Shown here: positions 47,003-55,759 of the stretch, piece after piece
How the letters are laid out: each line of letters begins with the position of its first letter
How positions within the stretch are numbered: the stretch's first letter is position 1
Made by a program: the position numbers and the translations under genes
The notes under the pieces: generated by a model
Databases searched by the model: none
Seen by the model: only the letters and a program-made list of their open reading frames with translations
What the model was told of the DNA's origin: nothing
Source of the DNA: Paenibacillus_E qinlingensis
Lineage (GTDB): Bacteria > Bacillota > Bacilli > Paenibacillales > NBRC-103111
Direction of reading: 5' to 3'
Length of the DNA stretch: 64,000 bases
Assembly (NCBI RefSeq): GCF_028746185.1
Contig: NZ_JAQIVH010000052.1
Coordinates: 1 to 64,000, forward strand

Positions 47003-47058
47003 AGGGATGTAGGGAAGTAGGGATGTAGGGATGTAGGGATGTAGGGATGTAGGGATGT
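47003..47058. repeat. Microsatellite: seven 8-bp units (AGGGATGT)
   Basis: Seven tandem copies of AGGGATGT; the second copy reads AGGGAAGT. It lies in the 98-bp gap between the regulator stop (47062) and the GH3 start (46963), that is, 40-95 bp before the GH3 start codon. Copy-number change could alter spacing in the leader of the GH3 gene. Confidence 0.9.
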
Positions 47059-47061
47059 AGG

Positions 47062-49449
47062 CTACGTTTCTAACTCCGTGTTTTGAGTTTTTAATTGTTT
47101 GACATTGCTTTTTAAGGCGTATTCTTTAGGGGTTATGCCAAAATGCTTTTTAAATAAACTAAAGAAATACGTTTCGTTTACTACGCCTACTTTTTCTACA
47201 ATTTCACGTACGCTGATTTCATTCTGGGTTAAGTACTCGGCTGCTTTGGCCAGCCTTGTTTCATTAATAAAGTCGGCAACGGAAACATGCATGGCCTCCT
47301 TAAAGAGATTGCCCAGACGTCTTTGAGATATTTTCATAATAGAAGCAATGGATGCTAAACAGAGGGAGGGGTCTTGGAAATGTGTCTCGATGTACTCCGA
47401 TACCGTTTCTACGACATAATGATTTACTTTAGGGGTTGTTCCTCCTGGCTCTGTTTGCATAGATTCTCGAATTGCACCAATGATCGTTTCGTAGATACTG
47501 TTTAAAGTCTCTTTCTCCATAAGCTGAAGCGAAAAGCTAGAGAGATCAATCATAAGCGAAGGAGTTTCCGGGTCTGAACTGAATTCTAACGTTTTCTTTG
47601 TCGTTTCTAATAGCCGGAATGTTGAAGCAAGAGCATTATAATAATTGAGTTGACCAATACTGTCGAATAGTCGTCTCATAGCTTCCTCAATATGGGCTAA
47701 GTTGCGTTTACGAAGGGCATCCTGCAAATTAGTTTCTAGATTCTTGGCGTATCCTGTTTTAGGATTATTCTCGTTAAGAAGCAAGGCTCTGGCATCGAGA
47801 ATAGCATTATGGCCATAGTTAAAGCGATAGACAGTTTGATCCAAGGCTTTATTATAGAGGCTATGTAAGGAATCGATGGTTCCAGAGATAGGACTGAGGG
47901 ACACTGTAAACGTAATTTTGTAAAACTGCTGGACATACTGTTGCGCTTCTTGAATCAATAATGTCACAGAGCTTTCAAAATCGTCATGCTTATCTGGAAG
48001 GCTAAGAATTAAAACAACGTGATCATCCTTTAAGTCAAGACCTTCATTAATATAGGTTCGTGAAATCCATTCTGAGGTGATGTTAATCATCGCATAGCGT
48101 ATTGTTTCCTTATCTTTGGAAGAAAAGCTGCGCTGAAAATCCTTGTAATTGTCTATTTTCAGAAGTAAAACGGCATAAGATTTGTCTAGTGGCAAAGCTA
48201 TCTTCATTTCATGGAAAATACGTTCCAGCTCAGGTGTATCCATTTTCAAATTCTCCGTAAGTATGCGGTTTAACCAGTAGTGCTTCATCACATCCCCGTA
48301 TTGGTAGATTTGTTTGTCGTAGAGCTTCAATGTTTCCATGGACTGCTTATAGACATAATCCAAATAGGATATTTCATCGCCCTTGCTTCTTTGTTCGAAT
48401 TTATGAATTCGTCCAGATGAAATCGTTTGCACGAGATTGCCGATAGGACCATAGATTTTACGGGAAATGCTGATGGAAATAATAATAGCCATCACAACGA
48501 AAATGAGTGTAATGAAGATAATACTCGTCTTAAAGCCTTGAATATACCCATATACCTCTAGCGTGGGCTGAATCTTCAATAACGTCATGTTAATACTATC
48601 CAGATACAGGTAGGTTATTAAATACTGCGTATCCATATATTTACTTTTGAACGAACTTTCAGTTTCTGAAGATGAAGATAAAGGTTCTTTGGTGTGACTT
48701 TCAACCTCGTCTTTTAACCATTTCAATTTAAGCGGATCTTCTCGATTATCATCTTCATTCATATAGTCCCCGTGCTGATCAAGGATATAAATGTTATTTC
48801 CTTGTTGCCGGTCAACCTTATTAATTTGCTTAATGTTGCCAAGCAGCCATTCGGGTTTCACATTAATAACCACAGCACCGTTCGGTTTGTCAGCGTTCAT
48901 GTCCGTCTCATACATAAAATAGGAGAGAACACGTTCACTTTTGTTATCACTATTCACTACTTTGTGAATATCCCGAAAAATGGGCTTTAATTTGGGAAGT
49001 ATTTGATTCGAATCAAATAACGCTAACAACTGAGGATCATCGAAAAAAATCGGTGAGCCGGCATTATAAAATTGATCGAGATTGCGGTTATATACACTGA
49101 TCGAGTGAATGTAGGGATAAGAGGAAGTTAGTGAATTAACGACGTTATTAATACGTTTGATGACATCAACCATATTCTCCTGCTCGGCGTACATAATGGA
49201 AGTAATATCATTATTTAAATAGAGGGACTGCGTAAGTCGACTTATGGTTTCATTCATAATATTCGTATTGTAATTGACTTGGAGCAGGATTTTTTTACTG
49301 TTGTCGGATTCCTTGCTGATCATTAAGCTCTGTGCATTCCAATAAATGATGACAGACAGAATACCAACAATGAGCAGAACGGATGCGCTAATCCACAAGA
49401 CGATCTTTAAAAGAAAGCTTTTGGAGGCAAATAAGATGTTTAATTTCAT
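47062..49449 (-). CDS. Membrane-anchored AraC-family regulator with extracellular sensor
   Basis: A 795-aa one-component regulator. TM1 is at about 13-35, an extracellular Cache-like region runs to about 300, TM2 is at about 305-325, then a long cytoplasmic region with a degenerate GGDEF-like segment (about 430-560), and an AraC double HTH at about 690-785 (ISQRRLGNLFKEAMHVSVADFI; VNETYFFSLFKKHFGITPKEYA). A purine-rich GGAAGGAG site precedes the start by about 14 nt. This layout joins sensing and DNA binding in one chain, replacing a two-component pair. It probably controls the GH3 gene 98 bp downstream. Confidence 0.9.
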   Translation of the reverse strand: MKLNILFASKSFLLKIVLWISASVLLIVGILSVIIYWNAQSLMISKESDNSKKILLQVNYNTNIMNETISRLTQSLYLNNDITSIMYAEQENMVDVIKRINNVVNSLTSSYPYIHSISVYNRNLDQFYNAGSPIFFDDPQLLALFDSNQILPKLKPIFRDIHKVVNSDNKSERVLSYFMYETDMNADKPNGAVVINVKPEWLLGNIKQINKVDRQQGNNIYILDQHGDYMNEDDNREDPLKLKWLKDEVESHTKEPLSSSSETESSFKSKYMDTQYLITYLYLDSINMTLLKIQPTLEVYGYIQGFKTSIIFITLIFVVMAIIISISISRKIYGPIGNLVQTISSGRIHKFEQRSKGDEISYLDYVYKQSMETLKLYDKQIYQYGDVMKHYWLNRILTENLKMDTPELERIFHEMKIALPLDKSYAVLLLKIDNYKDFQRSFSSKDKETIRYAMINITSEWISRTYINEGLDLKDDHVVLILSLPDKHDDFESSVTLLIQEAQQYVQQFYKITFTVSLSPISGTIDSLHSLYNKALDQTVYRFNYGHNAILDARALLLNENNPKTGYAKNLETNLQDALRKRNLAHIEEAMRRLFDSIGQLNYYNALASTFRLLETTKKTLEFSSDPETPSLMIDLSSFSLQLMEKETLNSIYETIIGAIRESMQTEPGGTTPKVNHYVVETVSEYIETHFQDPSLCLASIASIMKISQRRLGNLFKEAMHVSVADFINETRLAKAAEYLTQNEISVREIVEKVGVVNETYFFSLFKKHFGITPKEYALKSNVKQLKTQNTELET

Positions 49450-49513
49450 TAATTATCTTGGCTCCTTCCATGCCTTGTAGAAGTGAGAATAGCTTATATA
49501 AAAGTAAAAGTAA

Positions 49514-49542
49514 ATATAATCTGCAAAACTTAAAGTAACCAA
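49514..49542 (-). promoter_or_regulatory. Possible sigma-A promoter of the membrane AraC regulator
   Basis: On the minus strand, TTGGTT (49542-49537), a 17-nt spacer and TTATAT (49519-49514) lie about 65 bp before the start at 49449. The match is moderate. The rest of the 299-bp divergent region (49450-49748) shows no clear hairpin or second promoter. Confidence 0.35.
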
Positions 49543-49748
49543 CATAAATCATATAGCTCCTAAACAGGGCTCTATGCTCGTATTTGGACCTATTTCTAAC
49601 GGAATGCAACCTCTTCGCTACAATTATCGGAAGTTTCGACGTAATTTACAGTATACATGCAAGCCTCTGTTAGCTACGTTTAAACTAGGGATTGGGCTGC
49701 ATCTCAGGGGCTCACCACAATTGAAAATCACATGGAGATGAATGCAAA

Positions 49749-50846
49749 ATGGAGACCATACAGGTTCGCAATCGATTAACACATGTCCGCAGTAAACTGC
49801 AAAAAGGAAAATTAACGTTGGGTTTCATCGGTGGATCTATTACAGGTGACAGCAGAGTGATGGCGAATTGGCCGGAACCAGTCGCGCGCTGGTTTGTAGA
49901 AACGTTTCCTCACGCACGTATCACTGTGGAGAATGCGGCAATTGGTGCGACAGGCAGCGATTTGGCTGTTTTCCGAGCACAGCGGGACTTAATCAACCAT
50001 CAATGTGATCTGATTTTCATTGAATTTGCCGTCAATGACTACAATACACCTACTGAACAGCGGATGAGAGCAAGAGAGGGATTAATACGCAAGCTATTGG
50101 CAGATGGACGCAGTGAGCTCGTTTTTATCTATACCTACTCGCAGAGAATGTATGAGGACATGTCTCAGGGTAAGGTTCCTCCCAGCATCGCTGAATTCGA
50201 AGAATTAGCGGAACATTATGACATCAGCACGGTTTGGGTTGGACAGCATGCCTGGCAGGAAGTGAAGAGAGGCCGGATGACCTGGGACGAGTGGTTGCCA
50301 GATGGACTGCATCCTAAGCATCGAGGCAGTCTAAGTTATGGGCAGTGTGTGATTGCCTATTTAGAAAAAGAATTGCTAACAGCGCTCGATGAGGCGAGTG
50401 ACGTAATCGATAAACCGCTCCCAACGCCGCTTAATCGTCATCATTGGGGGCAAGCGGATACGCTCTCATTCGATGAGGTTCAGCTGGAAGGTCCATGGAT
50501 GACTAGACGCGCTGCGCCCCAGATGCCTTGGGTTGATCAGATATTAAGCACATCAGCAATTGGGGCTAAGCTTTCTTTTTCTTTTACAGGCAAGGGAGTA
50601 GCCCTAGCTTTCGACTTTGGCAAAAAGTCAGCTGAATTCACCTATCAGCTGGACGGGGGCCCTGCGATCACGACTTGTCGCGATCGTCCCGATTGGTGCG
50701 AGGACGGGGGTTGGTTCCGTATCTACTGGATCGCGGATGATCTCGAAGAAGGACTGCATCAGATAGAGCTGGAGGTTGTTCACGGCAATCGAGAGGATTG
50801 CGCAGGGACGAATTTTCATGTGGCTCTTATCGGAATTCTGAAGTAA
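49749..50846 (+). CDS. SGNH/GDSL hydrolase with extra C-terminal beta domain
   Basis: A 365-aa protein. The SGNH domain (20-210) has S30 in FIGGSITG, N96-D97 in FAVND and D185/H188 in DGLHPKH, a full esterase catalytic set. Residues about 225-365 form a beta-rich extra domain (FTGKGVALAFDFGKKS, ELEVVHGN). No signal peptide is seen, so it would act on imported oligosaccharides, most likely removing acetyl groups. GGAG lies about 11 nt before the ATG. It is convergent with the AraC gene at 50863. Confidence 0.88.
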   Translation: METIQVRNRLTHVRSKLQKGKLTLGFIGGSITGDSRVMANWPEPVARWFVETFPHARITVENAAIGATGSDLAVFRAQRDLINHQCDLIFIEFAVNDYNTPTEQRMRAREGLIRKLLADGRSELVFIYTYSQRMYEDMSQGKVPPSIAEFEELAEHYDISTVWVGQHAWQEVKRGRMTWDEWLPDGLHPKHRGSLSYGQCVIAYLEKELLTALDEASDVIDKPLPTPLNRHHWGQADTLSFDEVQLEGPWMTRRAAPQMPWVDQILSTSAIGAKLSFSFTGKGVALAFDFGKKSAEFTYQLDGGPAITTCRDRPDWCEDGGWFRIYWIADDLEEGLHQIELEVVHGNREDCAGTNFHVALIGILK

Positions 50847-50862
50847 GAGGTATGAAAACAGC

Positions 50863-51651
50863 TTAAGATTTCCATACCTGAACTTTCTCTTTCATATAGG
50901 TTGAAGGTAGGGTTCCGGTACATTTCTTAAACACTTTATTAAAATAGGATTGCTCGCAGAATCCGAGAAAATCGGAGATTTCTCCTACGTTCATTTGTGA
51001 GTTGGTTAACAGGTCGCAGGCGGCGGCAATGCGGATCTGCTGGATGTAGTCGATGACGGATAGTCCAGTAACTTGTTTGAAAATGGTACTGACATAATTC
51101 GGTGTACGATCTGCGTATTCAGCTAGTTCCGTCAAAGTAATCGTTCTGTGATAGTGATCGAGAATGTAGGCTTGTAGCAACATAACGATGCTATACGATT
51201 TGCCTTGTGTGGATTGCGACTCGATTTCTTCATTCATAACAGCAAGGATTTCAAGCAGGATGCTATGGCAAATTGTATGCGAATAGACGGATTTACGCAG
51301 CCAATGCTGAGTTAAAAGCGAAAATCTTTGCTTCATATAGTCAAAGTTAAAAGGTCTGGTTATGCAACGATTAGGTGTGATGAGCAGGGGAAGTCCATCC
51401 CCATCTCCTTGATAGTGAAAGTGCGCGACATACATATCATGCGGTTCTTTAGTTGGATTCATCGCGCTGCGCCAAACACCTTGAGGGACAAATAGAAGGT
51501 CGCCCTTCTGCATCGAAAAGATTTGGTCCTCAATTGTATAGCGGATGTTTCCATTCGTCATTAGGATGACAATATGATTGTTAGTCATACCCTTCGGTAC
51601 ATGCCAATTGGGTTCGCAATTCTCAAAATAGACGGCAACTGGTTGGATCAT
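50863..51651 (-). CDS. AraC-family transcriptional regulator (cupin sensor)
   Basis: A 262-aa regulator. A cupin-like sugar-sensing domain (1-140) contains YTIEDQIFSMQKGDLLFVP. Two HTH motifs at about 165-262 follow (YADRTPNYVSTIFKQVTG; FCEQSYFNKVFKKCTGT). AAAGGAG lies before the ATG. It is divergent from the isomerase-like operon at 51811, which is its likely target, with 159 bp shared between them. Confidence 0.92.
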   Translation of the reverse strand: MIQPVAVYFENCEPNWHVPKGMTNNHIVILMTNGNIRYTIEDQIFSMQKGDLLFVPQGVWRSAMNPTKEPHDMYVAHFHYQGDGDGLPLLITPNRCITRPFNFDYMKQRFSLLTQHWLRKSVYSHTICHSILLEILAVMNEEIESQSTQGKSYSIVMLLQAYILDHYHRTITLTELAEYADRTPNYVSTIFKQVTGLSVIDYIQQIRIAAACDLLTNSQMNVGEISDFLGFCEQSYFNKVFKKCTGTLPSTYMKEKVQVWKS

Positions 51652-51673
51652 AATAGTCTCCTTTTATCTGTCT

Positions 51674-51703
51674 TTGTCAGGTTTGTAATCGTTCTCTTAT
51701 TAT
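51674..51703 (+). promoter_or_regulatory. Predicted sigma-A promoter with cre site in its spacer
   Basis: TTGTCA (51674-51679), an 18-nt spacer and TATTAT (51698-51703). The 15-mer at 51683-51697 inside the spacer fits the cre consensus at every defined position, so CcpA binding would compete with RNA polymerase. It would serve the operon beginning at 51811, leaving a leader of about 100 nt. Confidence 0.5.
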
Positions 51704-51810
51704 AAACGAAATCGTAGAATTGTTGAAATAATTATTGTATTCTTCATTGTTTCAATAGACTGATTTTACTAAGCTTAAAGAAGAAAATGAAGTAAGGGAG
51801 ATGAAGGGAA

Positions 51811-53253
51811 ATGAGTAGTTTATTCCAAAAAGCAAAAGCACGCGTCGGCGTGATAACAGTGGGGCATGAGCCGTATTGGGCGCAATTTCCAGGATTGAAA
51901 GAGGAGCTTGAGGGCTACGGCCGTGAATTTGAGGAGATGCTTCGGAGGCAAGACGTTGAGGTGGTGTCGGCAGGCTTTGTCGATACGGTAGATAAGTCAT
52001 TTACCGCATCCTCCTATTTGAAAAGCCAAGATGTGGATTTCCTATTTTGCTTCTTAAGCACATATGTGACGTCTTCGACGGCGGCTACCCCGATCCTGAA
52101 CTTGTCTGTTCCAACGGTACTTGTTGCCTTGCAGCCAAGAAAGCGTCTTGATTATCGTAATACGACGACCTATATGCAGTTAGTTAACGATAATATCTGT
52201 TCACTCCCTGAAATAGGCGGTGTACTGGTGCGAGCGGGAAAACCTGCGGCTGGGATGATCGTAGGAACGCTCTATGATGATGAGCGTGCGATGAAGGAAT
52301 TACAAGGATGGTGCCAAGTCGCTAATACGCGCAGAGCATTCAAATATGCCAAAATCGGCTATATGGGGCATACCTACGAGGGTATGTATGATATGAACTC
52401 CGATCCGACAGCGTTTACAGCTGCCTTTGGTTCGCATGTGCAAATGCTGGAGATGTGCGATTTAGCCAAGTTGGTCAATGGTGTAACGGCTAAGGAAGCG
52501 GCGGATAAACTGGATGAAATTAAAAGTGTTTTCAAAATATCCGATCCCTTTATCGATCCGGTAACAAGACCGATCAAGCAAGAGGATCTCGATTGGTCAG
52601 CTAAAGTTGCGGTCGGGCTGGATAAGCTGATTGTGGAAAATGGGCTAACAGGCCTTGCTTATTATTACCGGGGTCTCGACAATAACGAATATGAACGAAT
52701 CGGATCGAATATGGTACTCGGCAACTCGCTGTTGACAGGCAAAGGAGTTCCGCTTGCCGGAGAAGCCGATTTGAAGACCTGCGCAGCGATGTTAATTATG
52801 GATCGTCTGGACGCAGGGGGATCATTTGCAGAGCTGCATCCTTGTGATTTCGTCGATGATATTGTGCTAGTCGGGCATGATGGTCCACATAATATTAAGA
52901 TCAGCGACGGACAGCCAATTATTCGTGGATTAGATCTGTTCCATGGCAAAAGCGGTTCTGGTATCGGTGTCGAATTCAGTATCAAATCAGGTCCTGTTAC
53001 TTTGCTCAGTATTTCACAAACAGCTGCAGGCAAATATAAAATGATTGCTACGGAAGGCGAATCAATTAAAGGAGAAATTCCGCAAACCGGAAATACCAAT
53101 ACACGCTGTAAATTTAATTACGGTGTTGCTGAATTCGTAGAAAGATGGTGTTCGGCGGGACCTACACATCACTTCGCGCTTGGGGTGGGTCATGTGGGTT
53201 CGAAGATTCGCAATGTTGCCAAGGTGCTGGGCATTGAGGTGGAAGTCATATGA
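51811..53253 (+). CDS. L-fucose/L-arabinose isomerase family protein
   Basis: A 480-aa cytoplasmic protein with the fold of L-arabinose/L-fucose isomerases, metal-dependent aldose-ketose isomerases. Candidate metal ligands are E318 (PLAGEADLKT), E341 (FAELHPCDF), H356 (VGHDGPHN) and a late histidine in GPTHHFALGVGH. Similarity to true AraA or FucI is only moderate, so the substrate may differ. AAGGGAGATGAAGGG precedes the ATG. It overlaps the next gene by 4 bp, which implies that the two products act together. Confidence 0.85.
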   Translation: MSSLFQKAKARVGVITVGHEPYWAQFPGLKEELEGYGREFEEMLRRQDVEVVSAGFVDTVDKSFTASSYLKSQDVDFLFCFLSTYVTSSTAATPILNLSVPTVLVALQPRKRLDYRNTTTYMQLVNDNICSLPEIGGVLVRAGKPAAGMIVGTLYDDERAMKELQGWCQVANTRRAFKYAKIGYMGHTYEGMYDMNSDPTAFTAAFGSHVQMLEMCDLAKLVNGVTAKEAADKLDEIKSVFKISDPFIDPVTRPIKQEDLDWSAKVAVGLDKLIVENGLTGLAYYYRGLDNNEYERIGSNMVLGNSLLTGKGVPLAGEADLKTCAAMLIMDRLDAGGSFAELHPCDFVDDIVLVGHDGPHNIKISDGQPIIRGLDLFHGKSGSGIGVEFSIKSGPVTLLSISQTAAGKYKMIATEGESIKGEIPQTGNTNTRCKFNYGVAEFVERWCSAGPTHHFALGVGHVGSKIRNVAKVLGIEVEVI

Positions 53254-55730
53254 CAACCACCAGTAAACCAAAGCATTCCTTGCAGAGAGTTACACTGGAA
53301 ATGAGCCTCAAGCCTTTCAAGAGTATGGCACCTGAGGCGATCGAAGCCGTATGTACGGAGGCAATCCGTCAATGGCTTCCTCTGATCGGCATGGCGGACA
53401 GCTGTTCCATGCTGTTGTGGGTCGCTGATGGAAGTGAGATTCTCGTCTGGGACGGCGATATGCACCGCGAGATCGAATGGGCTCGTTATGTGGGATACGC
53501 GAATGAGCAATTCTTCGGCCACCTTACAGAGGGCACTGATCCGCGAATCGCCCAGCCTTACATTAGCGAAACAGCAAAAATCACCTACGGTGATTTGCAA
53601 TTCATAGTCGCTTCCTTTAAAAGAATTGCAGCCGAGCGTTATGGCATTCGCATGGAGGTAGGAGCTACTTTTGACGCTGGACCTGAATTTGCCTACTCCG
53701 ATTTCAAATATAAGCTGCACCCGGAAATCAATCGCGCTGAAGTTGGCGGGCAATTCATCTCGCTGAAGGCGGACTATACCGTCGTGTGTGGATGGTCGAA
53801 GCTGAAAGAAGATAATGTTGCTTATGCAGCTTATCCTGATGGCATTCCCGAAGGCACAGCATTTGGTGAGTTTCTGGGGCGGCAGTGTGCAAGCTTTTTA
53901 CCTGCATTAGGTTTTGATTATATTTGGTTTTCCAATGGATTTGCCTTGTCGTACTTTCCCTGGACGTATCTAGGAGCTAATTACGATGGTAAGCAGCTTG
54001 CCATGGCAGAGTACGAAGAATTATCGACCAAGATGCTGTCGTTCTGGGAAATATTCAAACAAGAATGCCCGAATTATCGAACAGAGATTAGAGGAACCAA
54101 TTACGGTACAGGCATGGACCTAGCCAAGGACTGTATTCCATTACTTGATCTGTATGAGAGAAATTATGTTGAATTCCCACCGCCAAACTCACCATGGGGA
54201 GCGCTTAACTATGATTTCGGTTTGGAGTTAACAGGATATATGTCACGTATTGCTGTGCTGCCGAGTCAGACCTACCTATTCCGCTTCTATGCCAATGATC
54301 CTTGGTTCTGGCAAAATCCGTGGTGGGACCTCTATGATCGGGAACCGCATGATATTTATTGCCCGCTCACCGTCGCTCGAATTAATACGGAGGGGGAACT
54401 AGAGAGCCCGGGTGTCGTTCAAATTTTAACTATCGATTCGGAAAAAGGCGAGCTGGATGCAGATATCCCGATGGAAGTTATTCCTCATATTAAGAAGGCC
54501 TTCAAAGATGCACCCGACCAGCCGGGGATTTTAACTTGGTTGTACCCTTTTCGTGAACTGCACGAAGCAATGGCGGAATCTGGCGAGCATTCAAGCGAAG
54601 TGTTTTTCCATGATTGGTTTGTGCGCAATGCCATTAACCAAGGCTTGCCGCTGAATACGGTTCTTAGCACAGATGATTTTTTTGCAATGAAGGACAATAC
54701 CTTGCTTAAGCTTCAAGATACGGTCTTGTTTACATCTGCCTCGTGGATTAAAGGAGCGAAAGTACAGCGAATCGTCGATTACGTCCGTCGTGGAGGCAAG
54801 ATCATTTTCTATGGCAATGTCGAAGATCCTGCGCTACGGCAACTGTTAAATGTAAGAAGTGAGGAGGCGCTTGAAGGTACTTTTTCCGTTAACTTATCAT
54901 TGCCAGAGGATACGATTAAGCATACAGAACACCTAAGTAGTAAGGGAACTCATCAACTGCACCATCACTCGCATATTTCAGGTGGAGGGTTAAGTGAAGT
55001 AGTCGACAACCTGGCTGACGGGTCTACGCAAGTGCATGCAAGTGTGAATCAGACGGGCACAGAACGTGTATTTAGTCTAACTAGAGCTTTACCGGAATGG
55101 GATGGAGGCAAAGTGGGTTGGGTACGCGGTTCGCTGCCATTCCAAACTGCGGGTATCACGCATTTGCCAGTCATGCAGGACAAGGAATTTGTGGATTCCT
55201 CCCTTTTCGTACGCTATCTCCTGCAGCAATTCGGTTATTCCTTCTACCAATTGAAGGAGGAGATCGCTTCTGAATCGGCGCTTATGTTCATAACACGGCA
55301 TGATAACGCATTCATCCTTACCGGCTGTAAGCAGGATACTTCTGTTGGGCTTCAGCTACGTTTCCCTGATGGCGCCCCGGTGATCATCGGACATTCTGTG
55401 ATGATTGGAGAAGGAGCGGCTACTTATGCACTAGATCGAACTTTCCATGATGAATGCCGAATTTTTGTTAATCAGAAGCAAACATCTCGCATCACGTGCA
55501 GAGAAAATCAGCCCTATCCAACCGTGAAGAAGCAAATCAGCACAATACGCAATCTTAGTGTTTACAATCTTATTGAGGCAGATGTTACCATTTACCCACC
55601 TCTTGCGCAGCTACAAGACGGCGTCGTTGAAGTGAAGAATGGCGAACACTTTTTGGATGTATCCGGCAAGATTGTTGGGAATTGCATAAGACTATCGAAG
55701 ATTAGCGGGAACATTGATATTTCATGGTAG
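53250..55730 (+). CDS. Uncharacterised 826-aa protein, possible glycosidase-like barrel
   Basis: Not assigned to a known family. There is no signal peptide or TM segment. The N-terminal 450 residues look like a large alpha/beta barrel (MSLKPFKSM, MEVGATFDAGPEFAYSDF, FDYIWFSNGFALSYFPWTY, EIRGTNYGTGMDLAKD), with many aromatic residues typical of sugar pockets and several conserved-looking acidic residues. Residues about 490-560 resemble a glutamine-amidotransferase-like fold (VQRIVDYVRRGGKIIFYGN), as in the middle domain of some beta-galactosidases. A beta-rich C-terminus follows. The ATG overlaps the isomerase stop (4 bp), so translation is coupled. A hydrolase or lyase for an oligosaccharide is only a guess. 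Confidence 0.7.
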   Translation: MTTTSKPKHSLQRVTLEMSLKPFKSMAPEAIEAVCTEAIRQWLPLIGMADSCSMLLWVADGSEILVWDGDMHREIEWARYVGYANEQFFGHLTEGTDPRIAQPYISETAKITYGDLQFIVASFKRIAAERYGIRMEVGATFDAGPEFAYSDFKYKLHPEINRAEVGGQFISLKADYTVVCGWSKLKEDNVAYAAYPDGIPEGTAFGEFLGRQCASFLPALGFDYIWFSNGFALSYFPWTYLGANYDGKQLAMAEYEELSTKMLSFWEIFKQECPNYRTEIRGTNYGTGMDLAKDCIPLLDLYERNYVEFPPPNSPWGALNYDFGLELTGYMSRIAVLPSQTYLFRFYANDPWFWQNPWWDLYDREPHDIYCPLTVARINTEGELESPGVVQILTIDSEKGELDADIPMEVIPHIKKAFKDAPDQPGILTWLYPFRELHEAMAESGEHSSEVFFHDWFVRNAINQGLPLNTVLSTDDFFAMKDNTLLKLQDTVLFTSASWIKGAKVQRIVDYVRRGGKIIFYGNVEDPALRQLLNVRSEEALEGTFSVNLSLPEDTIKHTEHLSSKGTHQLHHHSHISGGGLSEVVDNLADGSTQVHASVNQTGTERVFSLTRALPEWDGGKVGWVRGSLPFQTAGITHLPVMQDKEFVDSSLFVRYLLQQFGYSFYQLKEEIASESALMFITRHDNAFILTGCKQDTSVGLQLRFPDGAPVIIGHSVMIGEGAATYALDRTFHDECRIFVNQKQTSRITCRENQPYPTVKKQISTIRNLSVYNLIEADVTIYPPLAQLQDGVVEVKNGEHFLDVSGKIVGNCIRLSKISGNIDISW

Positions 55731-55759
55731 GTTCTAATCGTTTAGGACGGTGAAAATAG

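Noticed and set aside
50848..50879. AGGTATG/CATACCT inverted repeat between the convergent esterase and AraC genes
   Set aside because: The 7-bp stem has an 18-nt loop and overlaps coding sequence; too weak to call a terminator.
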